This document shows positions 26,834 to 34,935 of a stretch of DNA of 64,000 nt, piece after piece. Positions within the stretch are counted from its first letter, which is position 1, and every line of letters begins with the position of its first letter. Made by a program: the position numbers and the translations under genes. This DNA comes from an uncultured Gardnerella sp. (GTDB lineage Bacteria > Actinomycetota > Actinomycetes > Actinomycetales > Bifidobacteriaceae). Under the pieces are notes generated by a model. That model worked only from the letters and a program-made list of their open reading frames with translations. It ran no database searches and was not told where the DNA came from. The stretch lies in NCBI GenBank assembly GCA_947088155.1, contig CAMUFL010000008.1:1-64000 (forward strand). The letters are read 5' to 3'.

Positions 26834-27430
26834 CTACAAGTGCCAAGCTCTCCACAATACCACTGATTTTTCGTCTGCTACTGAATTATTTTCATACGAG
26901 TTTACATAATCCGAAGAGGAATGCGATGAAGGCAAGGCCCTTCGTTCTGTGCGAATGTCTCGCCTCCAGCGCCTAGCATTGCGCGAGCGCTGCATTTCCA
27001 CAATGTCGCCGTCCGCATTTGCGGTAAAAATGTTACGTTCTGAAGATTCCGCAGCTTCCGTCAAATGACGAACTTGCCTTTTAAGCTGTCGATTTTCTTC
27101 TTGCAACGCTAAAATTTTCATAATCCCAGCAAGATTAATACCTTCATCTTGGCTTAAATGCTGAGTTTGCACAATTCTGCCAATATCTCTTAACGAGTAG
27201 CGGCGAGCGCCACCCCCTGTGCGCTGAGGCATAATTAAACACAAGCGATCGTATTGTCGAAGAGTTTGCGGATGCGTATTAGTAAGGCGTGCTACGTGGC
27301 TTACGGTAAATATTGGCAAATCAAGAGTAAAACCTACTTCATCTGCCCCGTCAAGCGTTGCAGTACCACGCACTAAAGCAACTGCACACATTTCATACAG
27401 TGCTTTAGTTTCACGCGTTATTGGTGTCAT
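26834..27430 (-). CDS. hspR: Heat-shock repressor HspR (MerR family)
   Basis: 198 residues. The MerR-type HTH spans FTVSHVARLTNTHPQTLRQY and GGARRYSLRDIGRI, followed by a short coiled-coil (ALQEENRQLKRQVRHL). HspR represses dnaK in complex with DnaK and binds HAIR operators; a HAIR site lies upstream of dnaK at 31441-31461. Last gene of dnaK-grpE-dnaJ-hspR. The C-terminal 70 residues are basic, Ser/Arg rich and longer than in the Streptomyces protein. The 147 bases downstream contain AACAGTTTTA-like repeats and no clear terminator. Confidence 0.93.
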   Translation of the reverse strand: MTPITRETKALYEMCAVALVRGTATLDGADEVGFTLDLPIFTVSHVARLTNTHPQTLRQYDRLCLIMPQRTGGGARRYSLRDIGRIVQTQHLSQDEGINLAGIMKILALQEENRQLKRQVRHLTEAAESSERNIFTANADGDIVEMQRSRNARRWRRDIRTERRALPSSHSSSDYVNSYENNSVADEKSVVLWRAWHL

Positions 27431-27523
27431 AGCACGCCTTCCTTTTAATTATTTTTTAATTTGCTTTTTTATTTTTAATTTATTTCTGATTTATTTTTTA
27501 TTTGCGATTTTCTTACTTTTATT

Positions 27524-28579
27524 TTACTTTTGCCTCAAGTTGCTGATTTCTTCCGTATAAGATTCGCCGGCAGTTTTATCAAATTCTTTCGCTACACGCT
27601 TAAGTAGCATAGTTGCGCGCTTTGGTACGCGAATTTGCACAATGCCAATAAAATCGCCGTTAGATCCAGGCACTCCAGCACCTTGCACGCGAACCTCGTC
27701 TCCGCTGGAAGAACCTGCAGGAATCTTAAAAGTTACAGAATTGCCATCCACGTCTTTAAGCGTAACTTTTGCACCATGCACAGCTTCACTCAAAGTCAAA
27801 GGCAAATTTGCAACCAAATTGTTATCTCGCAAAGTAAAACGATCTGACGGCTCAACTTGCACGTGTAAATACAAATCTCCCGAAGGACCGCCAAATTTAC
27901 CCTGCTTGCCCTTTCCTTTTAAGCGAATTTTCTGACCGGCTTTTACACCGGCTGGAATATGCGTTTTGAAAGTTTCACCTGCCGCGCGAAGCGACACAGT
28001 AGCACCCTTAAAAGCCTGCTTAAAAGTAAGTTTGATACTGGTTGTTATGTCTTCGCCAACTTCAGGCATATCCTCCGCTGGTTGAGCTTGCGAATACTGT
28101 TCGCCAGCAAAACCATTCGCGCCTTGGAATCCAGCTGCACCCGGGTTTTGACGTCCTCCGCTAAACATGGAGAAAATGTCACCCATATTTGGTCCAGCGC
28201 CGCTGGTTGCAAAACGAATGCGCGAGCCATTGCCGCCCATGCCGCCCATTCCAGCGCCGCCATTAAACATGGAGAAAATATCCGAGAAGCTAGATGCGTC
28301 AAAGCCTCCGGCTCCACCTGCTCCGCCTGCGAAACGAGCGCCGCCTGCGCCAAATTGACGAATAGCGTCGTAACGCTGACGAGTTTGACTATCTTTCAAC
28401 ACATCGTAGGCTTCGGAAACGTCCTTAAACTTTTCTTCAGCTTCTTTTGTTTTGTTCAAATCAGGATGATATTTTCGAGCAAGCTTGCGGTACGCTTTAG
28501 TAATCGTCGCTTCGTCAGCATCTTTGGAGACACCGAGAACTTTATAAAAATCCTTAGCTAACCATTCATTTTCAGCCAT
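27524..28579 (-). CDS. dnaJ: DnaJ-type cochaperone lacking the zinc-finger domain
   Basis: 351 residues. J domain with the HPD triad (KYHPDLNK, about residues 37-39), a long Gly/Phe/Met-rich linker with repeated DIFSMF(N/S)GG segments (about 75-150), then the C-terminal substrate-binding domains. The four CxxCxGxG repeats are absent, so it is DnaJ2/CbpA-like in domain layout but occupies the dnaJ place in the operon. It stimulates the ATPase of the DnaK encoded upstream. Separated from grpE by 72 bases. Confidence 0.93.
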   Translation of the reverse strand: MAENEWLAKDFYKVLGVSKDADEATITKAYRKLARKYHPDLNKTKEAEEKFKDVSEAYDVLKDSQTRQRYDAIRQFGAGGARFAGGAGGAGGFDASSFSDIFSMFNGGAGMGGMGGNGSRIRFATSGAGPNMGDIFSMFSGGRQNPGAAGFQGANGFAGEQYSQAQPAEDMPEVGEDITTSIKLTFKQAFKGATVSLRAAGETFKTHIPAGVKAGQKIRLKGKGKQGKFGGPSGDLYLHVQVEPSDRFTLRDNNLVANLPLTLSEAVHGAKVTLKDVDGNSVTFKIPAGSSSGDEVRVQGAGVPGSNGDFIGIVQIRVPKRATMLLKRVAKEFDKTAGESYTEEISNLRQK

Positions 28580-28651
28580 TTGTGCCTCCTTTCGTTATCA
28601 GCACATTGGCATATTTACGCTATTTTGATCTAATAACAGTCAAACAACGAA

Positions 28652-29353
28652 TCACTGCTGCGGGGAAGCAACAACTACGCGAGCTGCGCGAATAACGCGA
28701 TCTCCTATGCGATATCCCGCTTCAACAACCGCATCAACAGTTTCTTTCGTAGCGTCTGGATCTGGTTTGTGCAAAATTGCATCATGCTTGGTAGGGTCAA
28801 AATCTTCACCCTTCTCACCAAACTTTTCCACTCCAAACTTTTCAAAAGCCTTATCTATTTTGGTTGCAACAGCTTTGAACGAATCATCCATTTCGCTATG
28901 CTCGCGAATGCGATCAATATCGTCCAATGCTGGAAGCAGTGCGCTTAGCACGTCAGTAATGCCATGCTCGCGGAACAAATCTTGCTCTTTTTTAGCACGA
29001 TTTCGGAAGTTAATAAATTCCGCACGCTCACGCTGTAACGCTTCTAGGTATTCGGCAGCCTCTTTTTTGGCTTTACCCAAAGGAGTTAAATCGTCAGTTT
29101 TAGCATTCTGATTTGCTTCAGTAGATTCTGCAGTATTAGCGTCTTCCGCAGAATCTGCAGAAACGTTAGCATCAGCATGAGCATCAGCTTGCGTTTCTGC
29201 CTGATTCTTACTTCCTTCACCAGCTTGCGCAGCAGCGTCTGCACTGTTATTTGTTTTCTTCTGGTCTGATGCTGATTCGCTTTCAGGTTTTACATCCATC
29301 GAGTCAGCATCTCCCATATTCTGCAAATATTCGTTGGCGTTGAACTCGGACAT
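28652..29353 (-). CDS. grpE: Nucleotide exchange factor GrpE
   Basis: 233 residues. The first 85 are disordered-looking, Asp/Ala/Ser/Glu rich; the coiled coil then runs from about residue 95 to 140 (EAAEYLEALQRERAEFINF), and the beta domain ends DRVIRAARVVVASP. Releases ADP from DnaK. Its ATG overlaps the dnaK stop in TAATG, so the two are translationally coupled. Confidence 0.95.
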   Translation of the reverse strand: MSEFNANEYLQNMGDADSMDVKPESESASDQKKTNNSADAAAQAGEGSKNQAETQADAHADANVSADSAEDANTAESTEANQNAKTDDLTPLGKAKKEAAEYLEALQRERAEFINFRNRAKKEQDLFREHGITDVLSALLPALDDIDRIREHSEMDDSFKAVATKIDKAFEKFGVEKFGEKGEDFDPTKHDAILHKPDPDATKETVDAVVEAGYRIGDRVIRAARVVVASPQQ

Positions 29354-31254
29354 TACTTGTTGTCCTTATCGTCCTTGTCGTCGTCCACCACTTCGGCGTC
29401 AACTACGTCATCATCTTTAGCGGCAGAACCAGCGCCAGCAGCAGCGCCTGCACCCGCGGCACCAGCACCAGCGGCACCTGCGTTAGCACCTTGAGCGCCA
29501 CCCTGAGCGTAAAGCTGCTGACCAATCTTTTGAGCAGAAGTCATCAACTCACTCTGAGCAGACTTAATCTTCTCAACGTCATCGCCCTTCAAAGCTTCCT
29601 TCAAGGCGTTCACTTTTTCGGTAACTTCCTTAGAGATTTCGTCCGAAAGCTTGTCTTTATTGTCGTTTACAAGCTTTTCAGTCTGGTAAGCGAAAGATTC
29701 AGCCTGGTTGCGAACTTCAGCTTCTTCCTTGCGCTTCTTATCTTCAGCTTCGTGAGCTTCAGCTTCCTTAACCATGCGATCGATTTCGTCCTTTGGAAGG
29801 CCAGAACCACCAGTAATAGTCATGGACTGTTCCTTACCAGTGCCCTTATCCTTAGCGGAAACGTGCACAATGCCGTTAGCATCAATATCGAAAGTGACTT
29901 CAATCTGCGGAACGCCACGAGGAGCTGGAGCAATTCCAGTCAACTCAAAAGTGCCAAGAGGCTTGTTATCGCGAGCAAACTCACGTTCGCCCTGGTAAAC
30001 CTGAATCAACACGGATGGCTGATTGTCTTCAGCAGTAGAGAACACTTCCGAACGCTTAGTTGGAATAGCAGTATTGCGGTCAATAAGCTTCGTCATAATT
30101 CCACCCTTGGTTTCAATACCCAAGGAAAGTGGAGTCACATCAATAAGCAGAACGTCCTTGCGATCGCCCTTAATAACGCCCGACTGCACAGCTGCACCAA
30201 CAGCCACGACTTCATCCGGGTTCACAGACTGGTTAGCTTCCTTACCGCCGGTAAGTTCCTTCACCAAATCCTTCACAGCTGGCATACGAGTAGAACCACC
30301 AACAAGAACCACGTGATCAATCTGGCTTACGGAAATTCCAGCGTCAGAAAGCACGTTGTTAAATGGCGTGCGGCAGCGGCCAAGCAAATCGGAAGTCATT
30401 TCCTCAAAGTGAGCACGAGTCAAAGTCTCATCCAAATGCACTGGAGTGCCGTCAGGAGTCATTGCCAAGTACTGCATAGAAATTGAGGTGGAAGTAGAAG
30501 AGCTAAGCTCCTTCTTTGCTTGCTCAGCAGCTTCCTTCAAGCGCTGCAAAGCAATCTTATCCTTGCTCAAATCAACGCCATACTTGTTCTTAACTTCGCC
30601 AACGAGCCAGTCGATAATCTTCTGATCCCAGTCGTCGCCACCCAAATGGTTATCGCCGTTAGTTGCTTGCACCTGAATTGTGGAGAATCCGTCGTCATCC
30701 TTACCAATTTCAAGCAAGGACACATCGAAAGTACCGCCACCCAAGTCGAATACCAAAATGCGCTCGTCTTCCTTGCCTTTTTCAAGGCCGTAAGCCAAAG
30801 CTGCAGCAGTTGGTTCGTTAATAATACGAAGCACGTTCAAGCCTGCAATCTTACCTGCATCCTTAGTTGCCTGACGCTGAGCATCGTTGAAGTATGCTGG
30901 GCATGTAATAACAGCGTCGGTTACTGGCTCACCCAAGTAAGCTTCAGCATCGCGCTTCAACTTCATCAAAACTTGAGCAGAAATCTCCTGTGGAGTCCAC
31001 TTCTTTCCGTCAATTTCAACAGTCCAATCAGTGCCCATGTGGCGCTTTACGGAGCTAATTGTGCGGTCAACGTTTGTTACAGCCTGTCGCTTAGCAACTT
31101 CTCCAACCAAAATTTCGCCGGACTTGCTAAATGCCACCACAGATGGTGTTGTACGTGCGCCTTCAGCGTTCACAATAACAGTTGGGCTACCGCCTTCAAG
31201 AGTAGCAATGCAAGAGTTGGTTGTTCCCAAATCAATACCTACTGCGCGTCCCAT
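29353..31254 (-). CDS. dnaK: Chaperone DnaK (Hsp70)
   Basis: 633 residues. ATPase domain signatures: GIDLGTTNSCIA (residues 6-17), VFDLGGGTFDVS and VLVGGSTRMPAV; substrate-binding domain from about residue 365; the last 50 residues are a Gly/Ala-rich then acidic tail (DDDKDDKDNK). First gene of the operon; the TAATG overlap couples it to grpE. A HAIR operator lies 190 bases upstream of the start codon and a 13-bp tandem repeat lies between them, in the probable untranslated leader. Confidence 0.98.
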   Translation of the reverse strand: MGRAVGIDLGTTNSCIATLEGGSPTVIVNAEGARTTPSVVAFSKSGEILVGEVAKRQAVTNVDRTISSVKRHMGTDWTVEIDGKKWTPQEISAQVLMKLKRDAEAYLGEPVTDAVITCPAYFNDAQRQATKDAGKIAGLNVLRIINEPTAAALAYGLEKGKEDERILVFDLGGGTFDVSLLEIGKDDDGFSTIQVQATNGDNHLGGDDWDQKIIDWLVGEVKNKYGVDLSKDKIALQRLKEAAEQAKKELSSSTSTSISMQYLAMTPDGTPVHLDETLTRAHFEEMTSDLLGRCRTPFNNVLSDAGISVSQIDHVVLVGGSTRMPAVKDLVKELTGGKEANQSVNPDEVVAVGAAVQSGVIKGDRKDVLLIDVTPLSLGIETKGGIMTKLIDRNTAIPTKRSEVFSTAEDNQPSVLIQVYQGEREFARDNKPLGTFELTGIAPAPRGVPQIEVTFDIDANGIVHVSAKDKGTGKEQSMTITGGSGLPKDEIDRMVKEAEAHEAEDKKRKEEAEVRNQAESFAYQTEKLVNDNKDKLSDEISKEVTEKVNALKEALKGDDVEKIKSAQSELMTSAQKIGQQLYAQGGAQGANAGAAGAGAAGAGAAAGAGSAAKDDDVVDAEVVDDDKDDKDNK

Positions 31255-31333
31255 ATTTTCTCCTTAACTAGGTATTGCACGCTTTGTGCAATTACGCTTT
31301 CATTCAAGTTATGTAGTTCGTAAGCTGAGCTTT

Positions 31334-31398
31334 ATTTAGATTCCATATTTAGATTCCATATTTAGATTCCATATTTAGATTCCATATTTAGATTCCGC
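31334..31398. repeat. 13-bp tandem repeat (5 units) in the dnaK leader
   Basis: ATTTAGATTCCAT repeated four times exactly plus a fifth degenerate unit, period 13. It lies between the HAIR operator and the dnaK start, inside the likely 5' untranslated region. Confidence 0.9.
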
Positions 31399-31440
31399 AT
31401 TGGGAGCTATATAAAATCTCAGCTTTTTTGCTTTCCAAAA

Positions 31441-31461
31441 CTTGAGCCTACTACACTCAAC
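31441..31461 (-). promoter_or_regulatory. HAIR operator for HspR upstream of dnaK
   Basis: CTTGAGC-N7-ACTCAAC matches the HspR consensus CTTGAGT-N7-ACTCAAG with one mismatch per arm and exact spacing. A minus-strand TTGACT (31469-31474) with an 18-base spacer to TAGGCT would put the -10 element inside the operator. A further CTTGAGT half-site is at 31515-31521. Confidence 0.8.
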
Positions 31462-31552
31462 TTATAAAAGTCAACTTTTATTCCCAAAAATTACAAAAAA
31501 CTTTATACAACCAGACTCAAGTTTTGCAATTTGAGCAAATATAAGGAAAAAT

Positions 31553-32284
31553 TCACGCGCTGAACTTAAAGTGGCGAAGTGAATTATTAAGCGCATTGTA
31601 GCGTGCTAAAACGCCAATAAGCGGCGTGCCAATGCCAGTTATAAGCTTAATTGCTTCAGTCGCCATCATCGCGCCAACAATAGCCGCAGTCGCGCCCAAT
31701 ACCGCCGATTTTGGCACGGTTTCTTTAGGCGGAGGGCAAGGGTACAAGTCTCGCAAGCAAGGCCCTTTTCCAGGCACAAAAACGCTTACTTGACCTTCGT
31801 AATAAAGCACCGATCCGTAAACTTCCGGTGTTCCTGCACTCCACGCGGCATCCGCAATCAAAAAGCGCGTAGCAAAATTATCACAACCGTCGATTACTAG
31901 ATCGTGATTTTCTACAAGCTGCTTCGCATTATCTTCATTAAACCTAGGTATAAGGTTGATTTTTAAGCCCGGAGATAGCGCCTGCAGCCGCTTAGCTGCA
32001 AGTTGCGCTTTAGATTTGCCGCACTGATCAACCGTGTACAAAGTCTGCCTTTGCAAATTCGAAAGCTCAACAACGTCGTCGTCGCAAATAGTAATTTCGC
32101 CAACGCCTGCAGCAGCAAGCGAAAGTAGGCATGGAGAACCAAGCCCTCCGGCTCCGACCATGCAAATTTTCGCATTTCGAAGCAACTGTTGATGCGCAGG
32201 CGTAAAGCCCGGCAGGAGCAAGTGGCGGCAAGTGCGTTCCGCCTCAAGCTCCTGCACGTTATCGTAAATTTTATTAATCGTCAT
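31553..32284 (-). CDS. thiF: ThiF/MoeB/HesA-family adenylyltransferase
   Basis: 243 residues. The ATP-binding Rossmann segment VGAGGLGSPCLLSLAAAGVG and the QTLY and DGCDNFATRFLI regions mark an E1-like enzyme, which should adenylate the C-terminal Gly of the ThiS encoded upstream in thiamine thiazole synthesis. It ends soon after ATEAIKLITGIG and lacks the second CxxC; the first is replaced by CLRD, and the usual active-site Cys region reads VPKSAVLG, so zinc binding and the persulfide or thioester Cys look lost. Last gene of thiO-thiS-thiG-thiF. Confidence 0.85.
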   Translation of the reverse strand: MTINKIYDNVQELEAERTCRHLLLPGFTPAHQQLLRNAKICMVGAGGLGSPCLLSLAAAGVGEITICDDDVVELSNLQRQTLYTVDQCGKSKAQLAAKRLQALSPGLKINLIPRFNEDNAKQLVENHDLVIDGCDNFATRFLIADAAWSAGTPEVYGSVLYYEGQVSVFVPGKGPCLRDLYPCPPPKETVPKSAVLGATAAIVGAMMATEAIKLITGIGTPLIGVLARYNALNNSLRHFKFSA

Positions 32285-32322
32285 GCTGAATAATATGCCG
32301 AAATAATTTACAGTACCAAAAT

Positions 32323-33147
32323 TTACAGTACGGAATCAGCCCAAGCGCGGCCTTCAACAGGCGAAGACGCAAGCGCGTGATTTCGCATTGGAATACGTCC
32401 AGCATCGTGAGCAAGCTTACCGGCAGTTACAGCTGCAGCCATTGCGCGACCCATCGTTACAGGATCCGGGCAACGAGTTACAGCGCTTGCAAGAAGCACG
32501 CCGGAGCAGCCGATTTCAAAAGCTTTAACAACGTCGGAAGCTGTGCCAACGCCTGCATCCAAAATCACAGGAACGCCAGCTTCCTTGCATTCGCGCACAA
32601 TCAACTCAATATTTCGAGGGTTCAAAATACCAAGTCCAGTGCCGATTGGAGCGCCGCCAGGCATAACAGCCTTCACGCCAAGCGAAACCAAACGACGAGC
32701 CACAATCGGATCGTCATTCGTGTAGCACAGCACGCTAAAGCCTTCTTCAACAAGCTTTTCTGCAGCAAGCAAAACTTCGCGAGTATCCGGAAGCAAAGTA
32801 TCGTCGTCTGCAATAACTTCGAGCTTAATCCAGTCGGTTCCAAGAGATTCGCGAGCCATTTTTGCAGTAAGCACAGCGTCATGCGCGGTTTTGCATCCTG
32901 CAGTATTTGGCAAAACGTTAATATTATGGCGCTGAAGCATGCCGTAAATGTCCACGCCAGTTTTTGCGTGACGACGCAAAGCAACAGTAGCTACTTCCGC
33001 ACCCGAAGCCACAAGCGACTTCTCCATAATATCAATACTCGTCATGCCGCCAGTGCCAAGCAAAAGCCTTGAATGTAAAGTTTTGCCGCAAAGCTGCCAA
33101 GTATCGACACTTTCTTCTGCATTATTTTCAGAATTATTTTCTGCCAT
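32323..33147 (-). CDS. thiG: Thiazole synthase
   Basis: Builds the thiazole phosphate of thiamine from deoxyxylulose phosphate, dehydroglycine and ThiS thiocarboxylate. TIM-barrel with LLLGTGGMTS near the N-terminus, the Schiff-base Lys in WIKLEVI (about residue 108), MPGGAPIGTGLGI and the phosphate site VPVILDAGVGTASD. 274 residues with about 15 acidic residues added at the N-terminus. Between thiS (38 bases) and thiF (38 bases) on the minus strand. Confidence 0.96.
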   Translation of the reverse strand: MAENNSENNAEESVDTWQLCGKTLHSRLLLGTGGMTSIDIMEKSLVASGAEVATVALRRHAKTGVDIYGMLQRHNINVLPNTAGCKTAHDAVLTAKMARESLGTDWIKLEVIADDDTLLPDTREVLLAAEKLVEEGFSVLCYTNDDPIVARRLVSLGVKAVMPGGAPIGTGLGILNPRNIELIVRECKEAGVPVILDAGVGTASDVVKAFEIGCSGVLLASAVTRCPDPVTMGRAMAAAVTAGKLAHDAGRIPMRNHALASSPVEGRAWADSVL

Positions 33148-33185
33148 TTTAAGCCTTTTATTTAAAATTTAATATTTTGTAAGAG

Positions 33186-33392
33186 TCAGCCGCCTTGAAC
33201 TGCGCTAAGAATCTCAATTTGATTCCCATCGCAAATCACAGTCGACGCCCACTGATTGCGTGAAAGCACATCGTCGCCAATTGCAACAGCTATGCCAGGA
33301 CCTGCATCAGAACCGTAACGTTGAGCAATAAGCTCAGCAACAGTTAATCCGTCTTGAACTTCAATAGTTTCACCATTGACGACGATTTGCAT
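33186..33392 (-). CDS. thiS: Sulfur carrier protein ThiS
   Basis: 68 residues of ubiquitin-like fold ending in the required Gly-Gly (SAVQGG). The Gly is adenylated and converted to a thiocarboxylate that donates sulfur to ThiG. Located between thiO and thiG. Confidence 0.94.
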   Translation of the reverse strand: MQIVVNGETIEVQDGLTVAELIAQRYGSDAGPGIAVAIGDDVLSRNQWASTVICDGNQIEILSAVQGG

Positions 33393-33444
33393 AATTCAAC
33401 CTTTATTAACGTCTATTAAAATTGTGCAATTAAAACTTGCGTAA

Positions 33445-34515
33445 CTAGAAGCGGGCAGGATCGCAGCTTTCCAAGAAGCCCTTTTCCTTCTCAGTCAACT
33501 CTTGCTCAAGCACAAGCTTTGTAGTCAAAGAAGAGCCCAAAGCGGTGAGCAAAATTCCGTGACGGAAGTAGCCAGTGGAAATCGTAGTATGCGTCTTAGG
33601 ATCAATACCAATGAATGGCAAATCGTCCGGAGTTCCAGGGCGGCCACCAGCAGTAACTTCAGTAATCGAGCATTCCTGAATGCCAGGAAGCACGCTTGCA
33701 GCATCACGAAGCAAGTCGAGCACACCACCGACCTTTGGAATATCGCGGTCATCTTCGCGAGAAGTAGCGCCGAGCACAAGCTCGCCAGTTTCCTTAGCGC
33801 GAGGAACCAAATAAACTGGACGGTCATGCACAAAACCACGAACCACAGAGCTCAAAATTGGGCGCAAAGGCTCTGGAATTGTCATACGAATCATATCGCC
33901 CCACACAGCGCGAAGCTTAAGCTGCGGAAGCATATCTTTAGCACCCAAGCCGGATGCCAAAACTGTGTCTGGGCCTAAATCGTCAGGAGTGCTTGCGCGA
34001 CGCTCAATAACAACACCGCGCTTTTCAAGTGCGTCAATCATAGCTGCAGTGAAAAGACGAGGGTTGATTTGATGATCGTCCGGAACGCTTACAGCGCCAG
34101 CAATAGTTGGCGAAAGAGCAGGCTCAATTTCACGAAGCTTACTAACAGAAATATGCTCAGCCCTACGGCCGTAACGATGCTGCAAGTTTAGCAACTCGTT
34201 TACGTGCTCGTTATCTGCAGCGTCGCCGCCAATTACGTAAGAGCCGCACTCTAAGTAGCCGGTTGGCTTATCGGTGTACTTTGCAACCGAATCAACCAAT
34301 TCCTTATACATAGTTGCAGACTCAAACATAAGAGGATACAACGCTTCTTGCTGATATTGCATTTCTGCGGTAGGAGCTAGCATGCCGGCAGCATGGTGAG
34401 AAGCACCGGAGACTGGATCTGGATCAATTATGCTAACTTTTACGCCAGCTTCCGTAAGTCTCCACGCTGTTGCTAAACCAATAATACCTGCACCAATAAT
34501 ACGAATATTTCGCAT
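33445..34515 (-). CDS. thiO: Glycine oxidase ThiO
   Basis: FAD-dependent amine oxidase making dehydroglycine for ThiG. The dinucleotide-binding motif IIGAGIIGLATAWRL is at residues 5-19, and the C-terminal segments TAGGRPGTPDDLPFIG and STGYFRHGILL are typical of the DAAO fold. 356 residues. First gene of the thiamine operon; GAAGGAG five bases before the ATG sits directly at the 3' end of the TPP riboswitch. Confidence 0.95.
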   Translation of the reverse strand: MRNIRIIGAGIIGLATAWRLTEAGVKVSIIDPDPVSGASHHAAGMLAPTAEMQYQQEALYPLMFESATMYKELVDSVAKYTDKPTGYLECGSYVIGGDAADNEHVNELLNLQHRYGRRAEHISVSKLREIEPALSPTIAGAVSVPDDHQINPRLFTAAMIDALEKRGVVIERRASTPDDLGPDTVLASGLGAKDMLPQLKLRAVWGDMIRMTIPEPLRPILSSVVRGFVHDRPVYLVPRAKETGELVLGATSREDDRDIPKVGGVLDLLRDAASVLPGIQECSITEVTAGGRPGTPDDLPFIGIDPKTHTTISTGYFRHGILLTALGSSLTTKLVLEQELTEKEKGFLESCDPARF

Positions 34516-34520
34516 ATATA

Positions 34521-34612
34521 CTCCTTCCCTACGGCGGCATTACCCGCATCAGGTTTACGGTCGGCTTTCGCCCTCTCAGCCTGTATAGAACAAGCTCCCG
34601 TGTTTCGTAGCT
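34521..34612 (-). promoter_or_regulatory. TPP riboswitch (THI element) of the thi operon
   Basis: On the minus strand the element reads ACGGGAGC, CTGAGAGGGC, GACCG, ACCTGATGCGGGTAAT and GCCGTAGGGA in the THI-box order. GAAGGAG follows within a few bases, and the ThiO ATG is five bases further, so control of ribosome access is more likely than transcription termination. Thiamine pyrophosphate binding should shut the operon down. Confidence 0.95.
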
Positions 34613-34795
34613 TTGACTTTCAAAACTGCGATTGTAAAACGCTGCAATATTGCCAGCTTTAGCAGTATTACAAACGCTACAGGTGGACGTAACGAAATTA
34701 TGTGAGCTTCGTCACACTACCTTGCAGCATTTTAGCACTTATGTGAAAAATTCGTTATGAGACGGTATGTCAAGCAGTAAAACTGAGCAATGTTC

Positions 34796-34929
34796 GTTAC
34801 TAGCGCAGATTACGCTCGCGCTTACGAAACTCGCGTTGGAAGTCCACTGGACTTCCAACTTAAGCGAGTTTCCGCTCCGAATTGCCTTCGCGCGCTACGC
34901 TCTAAACGCGAAGCCATGTCGTCGCGCAG
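34796..34929 (-). repeat. Dispersed palindromic element, copy 1
   Basis: Central 25-base palindrome GTTGGAAGTCC-ACT-GGACTTCCAAC region at 34835-34859, extended by CTCGC and GCGAG arms. A conserved arm of about 50 bases, read on the minus strand, begins GCGCGACGACATG and ends TTCGGAGCG. GTTACTAGCGC borders the other end. It lies between the TPP riboswitch and the GH31 stop codon. Bases 34613-34795 show no gene. Confidence 0.85.
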
Positions 34930-34935
34930 ATGAAA

